NCBI GenBank assembly: GCA_905250125.1
Contig: CAJNOL010000189.1
Location: 148,144-212,143, forward strand
Origin: Rotaria sordida
Taxonomy: Eukaryota > Rotifera > Eurotatoria > Philodinida > Philodinidae
Length of the DNA: 64,000 bases
Reading direction: 5' to 3'
In this document: piece after piece, positions 1-13,300 of the stretch
Layout: every line of letters begins with the position of its first letter
Numbering within the stretch: position 1 is the first letter of the stretch
The notes under the pieces: model-generated
Told to the model about the DNA's origin: nothing
Database searches by the model: none
What the model saw: the letters and a program-made list of their open reading frames with translations, nothing else
Program-made: the position numbers and the translations under genes

Positions 1-1368
1 CTTTCGATAGAGTAAAGTAGTAAGGCTTTAGAATGTTGAATTTTATCTAGTTACCTTATGGTTTTTTTTTCTTTTCGGGGGAAAAAGAAAATAGACACGA
101 ATAAATTTTCAAGTTAGCAGTAGCAAGAGAAAAAAAAATGCTGCTTGCAAAATACATGCATATATATATATATATATATATAGGAAAAACACCTATATAT
201 TGATAATAGATGAAGATTTTTTTTTTCGATAATACAGAAAGATGTTGTTTTTCTCGTTAACCAAAAAAACAGATGAATCGGAAAAAAAAACACCAAACAA
301 ATGCAGATTGGCATCAAGAATAACACGACATTGATGCCGTCATGTTCTACTTAATTGCTTAGTAATAATAAGTCAACACAAATATATATACGAGTATATG
401 AACACGTCTCTTATCATTCTATATATCTACATAAGCTATGTTGTCATTGTCAATGGCGTCGTTTTTTGTTTCGTTATTGTGTTTTTGTCTATAAAGCCTA
501 GATATATTTTTTTGTTTTCTCTTAATTAATGGTAATTGTACGACTTATTGTATAGTTTTTCTCTTTTCTTGCTTTATATTAATCGATCAATAGAGGACAT
601 GATGTTAATATAATCTATGTGCTAGTGTCATGCGGAAACTTTCTTCCCTTCATCTTGTTTCTTATGGGAATTCGGAATTATTTGAAACATTAATATTCCA
701 GAAAAAAGTTCTTTTTTTTTGGTCTTATTTTCATATGGATCAAAAAAATTTGTTTATGTAACAGTCTTTTTTATTTTTACATAATTAGTCAACTGATTTT
801 GTTTTTAAATTAAAAATCATGCCATATGACGCAAGATGTAATATTACCTTATCCGAAAAGTTCGTGTAACTGATATACTATGAAACCTTAGGCTAATGTG
901 TACTGCATTTATTCAACCTAATGACCTTCGCTAGCTATCCCACGTTGCCAATGAGCTACGTGTGTCTATTAGTGAAGGTTATAACATTGATTAAATGCAA
1001 CAATTGTTATCATAAGATTTCATTGTATATGAGTTGCACGGACTTTCCAGACAAGATAATAATATGAAAAGTTAGTGTATGGTAGCGATACTTTCCCACA
1101 AATATAAAAATTGTGACAAGAATAGAAATTTGGAAAGTTTTACGGAAATAGAAATCGAGAAAAGTTATTCTTAGTGAAGACCTACTATTTGTGCAACACA
1201 TCCATAGAAACATTCGGAAAACAAACAAGAAACTGCATCATTGATATTCTCAACATGCAATTGTCAAATATGTGAATGAATAGATTTAAATGGAATATTT
1301 TTTATTTCCATAATTATTGATAATTTCATGCTGAGAAAAGAACTTATTTTTTTTGCTATTTGATTTCA
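1..1368. other. Non-coding flank downstream of the NACHT-WD gene
   Basis: No exon-like coding run was found on either strand. The stretch is AT-rich with a (TA)n run at about 161-182 and several homopolymers. It should include the 3' untranslated region and polyadenylation region of the minus-strand gene that ends at 1369, but the cleavage site cannot be placed by eye. Confidence 0.6.
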
Positions 1369-4300
1369 TCAGGAAATGAAATCTAATTGAAAATTGATAC
1401 AAGAAAAACTTACAAGTATCATATCACCACCGAGTTGATCAATTTTTGAACTTTCTCGAGAATTAGTTAATATTATTGAATCTTTTGGATAAAGTAATGG
1501 TTTTGGTTTTATTGGTAATACTGTATTGTATATATCGGAAAACACTTGAAATAATAAATTTTATAAGAATAGTTTTCGATATATAATTATAATAACATAC
1601 TCTGACTCTGACTTTGACGTTGTGGTATTCTAGATACATCACTAAATGGTATATTGAAAAGACTCAACATAGCAACACATGGTGAATTTTGTAGAATTGC
1701 TGCATAACGGGCTACAAAAAAACAGAAAAAAAAAACAAACCAATAAAAATTTAATTAATTAATAAGACTATTTATTTCTTTATACCTCCACTTTGTGAAA
1801 CAAGTAATTTAACTAGATTTTGATTAAAATGAAATGTAGCTAAATGTATGCCAGCTATGGTAGACCAAGCAGAAAGAAGACCTTCTTGAGAAGCTAGGAT
1901 ATATAAGAATAATTATTAAAACAAGAAAAAAAAAAACAAGAATTTATGTTAATTAACATATGTTTTTACCAATAATTGCAATATTGCTGTCAGTAGTAAA
2001 TGAAACAGAAACAATGGTATTTTTATGCCTCGTAATTTTATGTACAGCAGCTCCTACAATAATTTCGATATAAATTAAAGTTTATTAAATTAGTAGATAA
2101 TCAATCATAAAGACATTTAAAAAATTTTTTAAAAATTTATGAAACATTTTGTCGAAAGTTTTATTTTTGCCATTATTCTAATCTGTAAATGATCTTCAAG
2201 ACACTACGATATGACATCTAACTGCATAGCATGTGCTGTGAGTCGATCTTATCACTGGAGGAAATGTGTATGAAGGTTTTTTAAAAAAAGCATCAACACA
2301 ACTGAAATTGATTTGAAAAAAAAATCTTTTCGATCTTTTGAAAAAGAATGTAATAATATATTTTAATTGAAGACAAAATATTGATCTATTAAAATCTCAT
2401 ATAAATCATTTGAATTATTAAAACAAATTATTCACATTCTTTTCAATTATATATTAAATTAATTTTTACCATCTTTAAATGACCAAATAATTGCTTGACC
2501 ACTTTTGTCACCTGTTAAAACATGTTTTCCATCTTCACTTATTGCTACAGCTGTAATAGATTCTTCATGTTCCACAAGAACCTCAAAAAAAAAACCATTA
2601 AATATCTTCATTTTTGTTTTCTTTTTTTTTTTTACCTGTGTTAATTTTCCTGAAGATAATTCCCATAATTTACAACTAAAATCTTCACCACCTGTAATTA
2701 AATATTGTGAATCTGGACGAAATGCCATACATGTAATTTTTCCTTCTGTATGATCAATTGAACGTACAACACGTGCATCATCCAATGACCAAATTTTTAA
2801 ACTAAATTTTTATTTATTAAAATATAGATATACTAGTTTCTTTTTTTTCATAGAGAATCCTTACATATTATCTCCATTTCCTGATACAACATATTTTCCA
2901 TCAGGAGAAACACCAAGCATTTTACATGGTACATTGTACTAAAAAAAATAATACAATATAAAGACAAACTTTTATATTCAATGTTATCTATAAATTTTTA
3001 TTTACTGAATCAATCAATTCACCCGTATTTGCCCACCATGTTTTTATATAATTTTGTTCATCACTTGATAAAATCTTTCGATTATCTTCTAATATACGTA
3101 AATGTGATATTGGAGCTGAATGAGCCTAATACAGAACAAAAAAAAAGAAGTTTTCTTTTTTCTTAAGCACATTTAATTAAGAAAGAAATCATGACACCAT
3201 TGAGTATACGAGGTACTCGATAAAAAAAATTTTTTTTTCCGTTTTTTTTTGTGCATTCAATGCATCGACACTTGGAATCACCAATTCTCAAATTTTACTT
3301 TCCGATTTCCTGTCTTTGAAAAGTTTTTGAACAAAATGACCTATTTCAATATGTTATAATATCGACTGACTCAAGTCTTATAAGACTAATGTGAATGAAA
3401 AATAGTTTCGTTTTATGAGTCTAAGATATCCACTTTATAACAATCTATCTTCTGTCGGGATTCGGAGTCAAAAAGCTGCAAGCTGAATTATATATATGAT
3501 ATACAACTTTTTATTCTCTACGAAACGATATATTCGCGACAAAACAGGATTCATATCTCTCTTCTATATAGTGAATTTTCAATAGGAAAAAAAAAACATT
3601 TTTAGAAGTTTTCATTGCCATAACATAATTATAAAGCAAAATACATGTGATATTCTGAATCACCGACAAAAACTTCATTGAATCAAATATATTTTAGAAA
3701 AATTTTTTCTTAGGAAAAAACTAATCTCTAGAGGATCATGGGACAAAATTTTAATAAAAAAAACAGCTGCAAGGATCACAGGTGAATTTTTCGCAGGAAG
3801 AAAAAGTTTATCTAAATTTTATTTGATTGTATGCAGATTTTGATGTCGATTTTGTATGTCACATTTATTTTGCCTTATCATTGTTTCATAGCGATGAAAA
3901 CCGCTAAAAATGATTTTTTTATATTGAAAATTCACTATATTTTAGAGAAATATGATTCCATTTTGTAGAGAATAAAAAGTTGTAAAACATATATAAAATT
4001 CAGCTTGATGCTTTCTAGTTCTGCATTTCGAGAGGAGATAGATTACTTTAAAGTTGACATCTTAGGATACATAAATGAAAAATTTTTTCATTTATGTTAA
4101 TCATATAAAACTTAATTCTATCGATATTATATTGAAATAGCTCCTTTTGTTCAATTTTTAATTCTCTATATTTTACTATAATTTATAGACAATTTGAATG
4201 ATTCGTTGAAATGAAAACGAACACAACTTTTGCAAGACGATTTTTTTATAAGAATATTATCGTGATAAAAAGCCGGTACGGCTTAACATTGCAAAAAAAA

Positions 4301-7300
4301 AGGCTATTAAAAGCTGAAATTTTGGAGTTTGTAGTTTTACACATCGATGCATTGAATGGACAACAAAAAACCTTTTTTTTTTTTATCGAATGCCTCAAAT
4401 ATTCAATAGTCTCATAATTCCTCCCTTAATAATTATCTTACAGTAAATTCCGCAACAATTTCTCCCATTTCATTATCATAAACTTTAACTGTTGTATCTC
4501 TTGAACCAGATAATGAAAATAAATATGAATGTGAAAGTGCAACTTGTGTAACAGGTGCACGATGATCAACAATTTGTTCAGTAAATTCACCATCAATTAA
4601 ATTAAATAATTGAACAATACCATTAGCACAGCCAGCTATAGCTACATCACCTTCACGTGATATTGATAATGCTGTTATAGAATCTGATGATGATGATGAT
4701 AATGGTGGTGACGAATCATTACTAGAAAAACCATTAAATTGTTGTTTAACATTTAAAACATGTATTGCATTCTAAAATAAATCAATTTATTTTATATGTT
4801 GAAAAATAAAACAAAAACTTTGAAACAAACTTCGGTTGCTGAGAAAAGAAAATAATCATCAGTTGATATATAAAGATCATTGACAGATGAATCATGATGA
4901 TTTAATTTTCGAAGAAGAATACGTGAACGAAGATTATAAACATAAATATGTGCATTACTACAACCAACATAACAACACATTGAATCATGTGATACAGCAA
5001 GACTTGTAACCTATCAATGAAAAAAAAAAAAAATATTTCAAATTTTAAAATACATTTTCTCTTACTTCTGATGAATGACCTTCAAGATTATGAATATCAC
5101 TTCCAGTTACAAGTGATTTAACTTGAACTGATGCATCATCACAAGCAATAACAATAAATGTATCATCAGTTGATATAATCATATGTCTGATAGGTGATCC
5201 TATTGCATCAATGGTATTAACTAATTGCATTCCACGAAAAGTCCAACGTTTAATAGTCTGATCACGTGAAGCTAAAAATAAAAAAGATACTCAATACACA
5301 AATTTTTCTTTCGAACGAACTATTACAACTATAATCTACTGTTTGTGATCATATTGGGCACACAAGGAAGTTTCAGTAAGATTAGAAAAAATCTAAAAGG
5401 GTTCATCCCAAGGGAAAAAAGCAAAAAGTACTGAAGTCAGATTTTTTCTCTTGGGTTCGCCCCTGTGGATCTTTGAAGCCGAGATATAGCTGTTGTACTG
5501 AATTTTCGACTTGAAACTTTGCCTATAGATAGATTTAATAACGCAAAGGATATTCTAAGGGTCATCAGATATATCTATGGGCGAAATTCTATCTAGTCAT
5601 TTTTCCGATAAACACCTCAAAATGGGTTGGAAATTCGCTACAACGATTCATACGGACGAACCCTTTTTGGCTTTTTCTAGATTTTCTTATGGAGCCAATG
5701 AGGGAGAAATAGCAGGCTTCAAGCTAGAACTCGTCGGATCCAACATTTTCGAACTCGGACCCGATCGAATTATCCTTTGATATTTTCACTCGAATTTTCT
5801 AATCCAAATTTGATAGTTGTTCCAAAGAAACGGGATACTTTCTTCAGTTTTTTTTGTATTGGTTGACTAGGACATCCTACACGTATCTCACGATGGAAGT
5901 GCCAGAAGTGATTAACTACTTTTGAGCCCATACTTTGAGCACATAGAGGAACCTCTAGACTAGAAATAACCCTAAAAGCATCCGGATCCATGATCCTTAT
6001 GAGCTGAGATATTGAAGTTTCAAATTCCAGCAGATAAGAAGGATTTTGATTCCTTATTGCGATTATCTTAAAAACAAAAATGTGCTGTTAACTAGAAATT
6101 CCATGAGAAACTGATTGCATCATCAGCAAATTACTGTGAAATTTCCAAATTTTTTCTCATTTCTATAAGCTAAAGCCATGTTCTTAGAAATCCTAGATCG
6201 AATAAAATAGAGTTTTATAGATATCACTTTCTAAAATATTATAGTGTCACACTGAAAAACAGCAGATATCTAATTATGATAGTGATAAACTTCAAAGAAA
6301 TGTTCAAAGCAGAATAGCTTGTAGCAATGACTGTATCGAATACAGCATAATAAGCAATAGTTCGACTGTTGGCAAACTTCGTTGACAGACTCAAAATCTC
6401 CTGGATACTGATCTATGTATCCTGATGCAAACCATGTATACTTGATCATAGGTGCGAATTAAGGCAAGGACAACTGATTGTGAATAAAAGAATTCAATTG
6501 TATTATATTGTTTTGTTCAGATAAGTTAATGGCAATATTGTCAAGTTGAATATGATCGAATATACGCCTAGCGAACAACTTCCATTGTCTATTGAAATAG
6601 ACATCAAGTGTTTGAATACGTGATGTAGTGTGAGCTGACATTTCTAGTCTCTTACATCCTTGGACAGCGGTGTATATCTTTTAGTCTTGTTGACTGAACT
6701 AATAGTTCGAGATGAGAAGAGATTACGATGGAGCAAATGGACGGAAAATGTGATTTCGCTTGATCTGTGGACCACGACCCCTGTGATAATGATTGATATA
6801 ATAGAAAAAAAAATACTGTGACTCATAGAAATGAGATAAAATTTGGAAATTTCACAGTAACTTGCTGATGATGTAACCAGTTTATCATGGAATTTCTAGT
6901 TAACAGCAAATTTTCTTTTTCAAGATAATTGCAATAGAAAGTCAAAATCCTTCTCATCTGCTGGAACTTGAAACTTCGACATCTCAGCTCATAAGGATCA
7001 TGGACCCGAATCCATTTATGGTTATTCTAGCCTAAAGATTCCCTCTATGTGTCCAAAGTAGGGACTCAAAAGCGGTTAATCACTTTGGATACTTTCCTCG
7101 TCAAACGACTAGAGCCCAACAGGTCCAAATTTTTTCAAAAATGGACCTAGTTAACCGAAAAATATCAAACTCAGACTAGAGCAGTTCTCGGCCTGGAACC
7201 AATCTGATGGGCTCAACTCCAAGCATAGAGACTTCAAATTTTCAAGAAACTGAGTGGCAACTGAGATAGTTCTCTTGTTAGTTTTCTTTTGTTTTATTTT

Positions 7301-10300
7301 TAATAACAAACCTGAAATTAACATAGAATCATCTTGTGTAAGAGCAATAGCTGTAATAGCATCTGTATGTTGTTCTATTGAATATTCAATTTCACCCGTT
7401 TCAAGACGAATTACAACAATTAATCGATCACGTGAACCAGTCACTATTTGTTCATTATTATGTGAAACGGTCATACAAAGTATATTATCTTGATGAATAC
7501 TAAAAACAAAAAGTTATTTTATTTATTGAAAATTTTCTTTTTTTTAAATTACTTATAAGTATTTTCTAAATCTCCTGAATTAAGATTAAATAATTTAATA
7601 GTACGATCTGTTGAGGCTGATACTAAAAATTTACTATTATATGTTAATCGAATTGATGTTATTAATTCTTTATGACCTAAATAAACAAAAATATTTAATT
7701 ATTCTTTTTTTTTTTGCAATATTATCATACCAGTAAATTTTTTAACAAGTTTTTTTGATGGTATATGATACATAGCTATTTCATTCTGTCGTGTTGTACA
7801 AAAAACATGTTGATTAAATGTTGTTGGAGCTATTTTAAATGCTCCATCAATACATGGTAATATTGTAATTATCATTGGTGGAATTGTTGGTAACCATGAT
7901 GATAATGGTACAAATACAGATGCACCACATGATTCACACCATTCATATGCTTGACCATATAAAGATTCAATATGTTCACTATAACGATCTTAAAAAGAAA
8001 AAAAGAAATAATCAAAAAAATTTATTTACAAAAAAAAAAAAACTTTACTTTTAATATTTTTTAATCGTAAAATAATTTCTCCAGCAAATAACATTGGATT
8101 ATTTGAAATAATATTTACAATATTTTTTAATGTAGCTTGTACAAGAAGTACATCAGCATCAAGAATATTACTACATATTATCTCAAATTCCCATAGAAGT
8201 TGTTCATTAGATAGACCATGAATTTTTGATAATAAATATTCAAAACAACATAATGTATATTCTTTTAAACGATCAATATCACCTAATAATCAAACAAAAT
8301 GATTATGTTTATATGAAATAAACAATCATAGTGAAAATAAATACCAGAATGCATTAATTGATACCATAATTCACCAAGTCGTCGATAATTATATGCTATT
8401 TCTGAGTAAAGAAGTGGTTGTTGTAAGATAAAACGACGACCACTATCTCCTCTGAAAAAAACAATATTTTAGAAACTTAGATGTAATTCGAAATGGCAGC
8501 ATAAAGAAGTCTTTAGAACTCAGGTCAATGATACCGGCGCCTGCATCCGTGAGCTTTCGATAGTTTCATGCCGAAAACATACTGTTTTTAATAGGACAAC
8601 TCAGAAAAATGGTAGGAAATTAGAAACGGAAGTCCGATGGTCAAACTTTTCTAGTTTCAGTCGTAACCAGACAGAGCAAGTCATCGGATCCTTAATTCTA
8701 CGTTCATATCATTTTTTCGTGTTTTACAGCCGATATGTCTTCACCTACGGATTAATGATATTTTATAAAACTTTTTAAATTCAAGATTTACTTGTTTTTA
8801 TATTAATTTATTTAAATGAGAGAGATGCAACTAGTAGTATTGTCATATGGTATAGTGAATGAAGAACCTCAACAACATTGAAAACAATGTTATTAAAAAA
8901 AAAAGCAGTGCTGTTGTATTGCGAGGTGTAATAAAAAATTCGCTTATGAAGTTCGTTATTAATGGCTCTTCATGGTCACGCAGGCTACGAAGTTCTTTAA
9001 TCTACTATTTATCTTTTAGTATTTGCTTACGTGAGAATTTCTACAACTGTAACTTGTCGTTTCGGACTCATAATAAGGTCACGATAATGCTAAAAAAAAG
9101 ACTAAAATGGCTCCTCTCCATAGGCTGCTAGAGCCAAATTATAGCAGTTTTATTGCATTTTGAATTATTTACTGGAAAATCAAATCAGAGAGTTTCAACT
9201 TGTAATTTTGACCATAGATAGATCTAATGATTCTTAGAATGTACTGGAACTTTGAATCGAAAAGAATATTACTTTATCCAGATGTAAAAATGAGTCGAAA
9301 ATTCAATGCAACGATCATAACTCTGCTCCAGAGGCTCGTAAGAACAAATCCTTTTAGACATTTTCTAGTCTTATTAAGACTTTCTTGTATATTCAATATG
9401 AGCTCAAACAGAAAGTTACAATTGAGTTAGTTTCTTCTTTACATCGACCGTTGAACACGTACTGATCTTTTTAAAGATAACTTTGCCATAATTAAATACA
9501 AATATATGAATGCTACTAGTAGAAACTCTACGGAATGATGAAATAAATATTATTTTCATCAAAGTCCAACAAGAACAAATTTAACATTTAAGAAATCCTT
9601 TTGACATATATAGTTCTAACTAAAAAAAAATGCATGCTATTTTAGTCATTAAATTGTCACGACATTATACTCATTTAGCACGCGAACCTATAAGCGTATC
9701 AATATTGACCTTGAGAAGATATCATAATTAGTGAGTTTAGAACCATAGATTCTACATTTATGCTTCAAGCATGGATTAAAAGATCAACTATGACATGACA
9801 CATAATGAAAATCATACATGTAGAGCAAATGAGAGTTTTTACTCAAGCATATTGGAAATGAGGATACTACGGAAAGATGTCTACATCGAACTATATTTAT
9901 ACTCCTTTTGTTTTTTTGAATATCCTATTGTTGTTTTGTTTGTTTTACCTAATTTGAACATTTCGATTCATATCAACTAATGGTTTTGATTCAATAAAAG
10001 CTTCAAGAAAATAATTAGCAATATCTCGATGTGCAATTCTAATATCTTCAACTCGTTTTAAATATTTTTGTTTCATATGTCGTCGAATAAATGAATGACT
10101 CCAACAAATAACAACTTTTAAATCAAAATATCTTTCAGATAAAAGTGGACCTAAATAAAATAGTATAGTATATTTTCTTTTTTTTTTTACTTATTATTAT
10201 TTATTACCTAAGATATATTTAATTGCAATCCATAATGATGGTGGAAAACGTAAATGTTTTGGTAAATCTTTTGGAAAATATTCTAAAAAAAATTCATTAT

Positions 10301-13300
10301 TACATGATAATATATCAAGTAATTCAATTTCAGCAATAGCTGATTGTGATGAACTTATATAATTAAATATAAATGAACAAATTTTTCGACCAAATTTTTG
10401 TTCACAATGATCTTTAATTAAATTTAAAAAAAATAAATAAATAAATAAAAAGAAAACAATATTTAAAAATTGTTTTTTTTTATCTTACCAATATAAGCAT
10501 TAAGTATTTCATCAATATTTAAATTTGTTAAATTTAATTGTTTTTTTTGTTGTGATAAACAACTAAAATAACTTTCATTTAAAATAAGACGTAAAAGATA
10601 ATAGATATATGATTGTTTATCTAATTGTTGATATATACATTTTGATAATGCTTGTAAAGCTGAATCATTTATATTTTGTTGAATAGAATTTAATTCAGTT
10701 TTGATATATGTTGTTAAATCTTGATTAGTTATTGATTCACTTAAAAATGGTAATTCAATTAGAGAATTTTCTTTTTCAATTCGTTCAATCATTTCACGAA
10801 TTTGAATATCATATGAAGATGATAAATGAACACTTCGACTAACAGATAATATAACATAAACCTAAAAGAAAAGTAGCTAGTGTAGTTCTTTTGAGATTGA
10901 AACATAATGTAGCCGCTGCTATTGATTACAGAAAGATTGTTTTATTCTATCTAGTTTTTACCATTCTTTTACTTAATCCTCCATAAATGCAATAAGAAAA
11001 TATTAGTTCATGATGAATCACGAGACATTATTGACATACGATTTGTGATCGTATTAGTGGCAGAACCAGATTTTGGAGTTATGGGGCTCACGAGAGAACT
11101 TCTCAAGGTGTCAAATCGTTTTTCAACCGAGTCGATGTTCATTTGATGAATACTAGTGAGTAATAGAAAAGTTTAGAATGGTTTACTATTGCGAACATTC
11201 GTTCTTGAGATATTGAAGTTTTATTGGGTTTTTTCAATAAAAAAATAGTTGTAGTCTCCCTCAGCTGGAACCCGCCGGGTTGGTCCGGAATCCGGACCCT
11301 GGCCCGGTCGGGTCTGAGTCCAAAAATTTTCTGTCGATTGGATCCGAGTCTGGCTTCATGGGTGCTACTCTAAAAAAAAAGAGCCGATTATAAGTTGATT
11401 ATTGTAAGATCATGATCGAGATTGCTTCAGAACTGTTGAGAGTGTGTTTCTGGGGATTATCAGGTACGAATTAAATAAATTTCATTAAGTATCGAGAGTA
11501 CAATTCGGGACCAAGTCCGGATCCGGGTCTAAAAAATGTTCAATAAATCGAGTTTGGGTCCGGGTCCAAAATTTTTGGGCCCGACAGGCTCTACTCTCAG
11601 ATCAATTCGAAAATGAAGTTTCGATTTCAAATTTCACATGAATAAAGTTCTCAACGAGATTAGTTCATTGGGAAAGTTATAACTTTTCTAGTATATCCTG
11701 TCTTGAGATAATCAATATTCGACATACTCTGATGTGTAAAAGCAAATTTTGTTCATATATTTATATTTCCAAAAAAGAAAATAATAGAAAAGCTAAAATT
11801 TACACAATAAATTATTCTCATGAAGAACTTAGTTCGTGTAAAATTTGAAATCGAAACTCGAAATTTGATTTTCGACTTGATTCGAAGGGAACTACAGGTT
11901 TTTTTTGGAAAAACCTAGTAAAATTTCGATATCTCAAGAATGAAGTTTTTCTATTACTCCCTGACACTCATCAAATGAACATCGCCTTGATCGAAAAATG
12001 ATTTGACATTTGGAGAAGTTTTCTCGTCAGTTCCTGCGAATCTTTGAGTCTTTTGGCAAGATTTTTTTTCCTGATACAAGTGCATTAATCTTTTCAATAA
12101 GACGTTTTATTATATGTATCTTATTTTGTGGAACTCATCTGTGTTCTCGAAGAAAATAAAATACATAGAAGTTTTACAAAATAAAATATGTGTGTTAAAA
12201 AACACTAATACATTTTTTTTGTCAGGAAAAACACACATGTTCCAAAAATTTCGCCCGGAAAGGCTGAGTCCCCTTTGCCCTCTAGCTCTGTCACTGGATC
12301 GTAATATTTTACGTTTTATAAAGAAGTTGACAAGCAGACAAAAATGTTAATCTACTTATGTTTATTTTGACATTTTCACATTCTTAAAAACATTCTGAAA
12401 AAAAATAGACATAAATTGACTTTGAATAATTACATTTCTTTGTTAATAGATATTTAACTGTCAATATAAATGACGTTTAGACAATCTTTCGATAATAGAA
12501 TTTTGTATTTTTAGAAAGTATTTCACTATGTCAAAAATGAATATCTGATTCTATAATCAAAGTTGATAGCATTTTTTGAAGTATACTTAGTCTTATTCAA
12601 AAAGTCTATTTCATAGACATCCGGTAACCTCTTAAGAACAAATTAAAAAATAAAACAAAAGAAAAAACTATCGACCTTGAAAAAAAAACCTATTGAGTCT
12701 ACTATTCTATCTTGAAATTATATTCGAAATGATAAGCAATCATGAAATTTTAGTATTTGATCTCTAACATTCAGCTTATGTTTCTTTTCAAACAATGGAA
12801 ATAAACTTGGTTTCTTTTCACTTCAATCTACGATGGTTAAAATCGAAGAATAGATTCAGTTCTGGTACCAAACTCAAGCAAAAATTTTATGAGCAGCGAA
12901 TTTTTCAAATTATCTTCTATCATTATGTATACTTCATAGTGAAATTCTTTAAAAACTATGCATTTCTCTTGAATATATATTATTGATTTTCAAAAACAAA
13001 AATAATCTAATAAAATCTATTACTTTAGGTGGAAGTAATTGAAGTAATGCTTGATAAAATCCAATTGATGATATATGTTGACTTGTTGGTGTTATTTCTT
13101 CAATACCATCAATCATTAATATAAATGGTTTTTGTATTTTTGATAAACATTTTAAAACTGATTGATAATATTCAATATAATTAATTTGTTGTTCATGATT
13201 TAATATTGGTACATGTTCTAATAAACCCATTTGTGTACATATTGATGAAAATATTTCAACAATATTACGTGATTTTGATGTTAAATTAAAATAACGTATT

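Noticed and set aside
898..968. tRNA-like sequence on the minus strand (TAGCTCATTGGCA ... GGTTGAATAAATGC)
   Set aside because: The D-arm and T-arm boxes look tRNA-derived, but the D, T and acceptor stems do not pair. At most it is a degenerate tRNA or SINE remnant.
5577..5991. Two short frames in the intron of the NACHT-WD gene
   Set aside because: They lie in the repeat-bearing intron and include one arm of a foldback element. No transposase motif is present.
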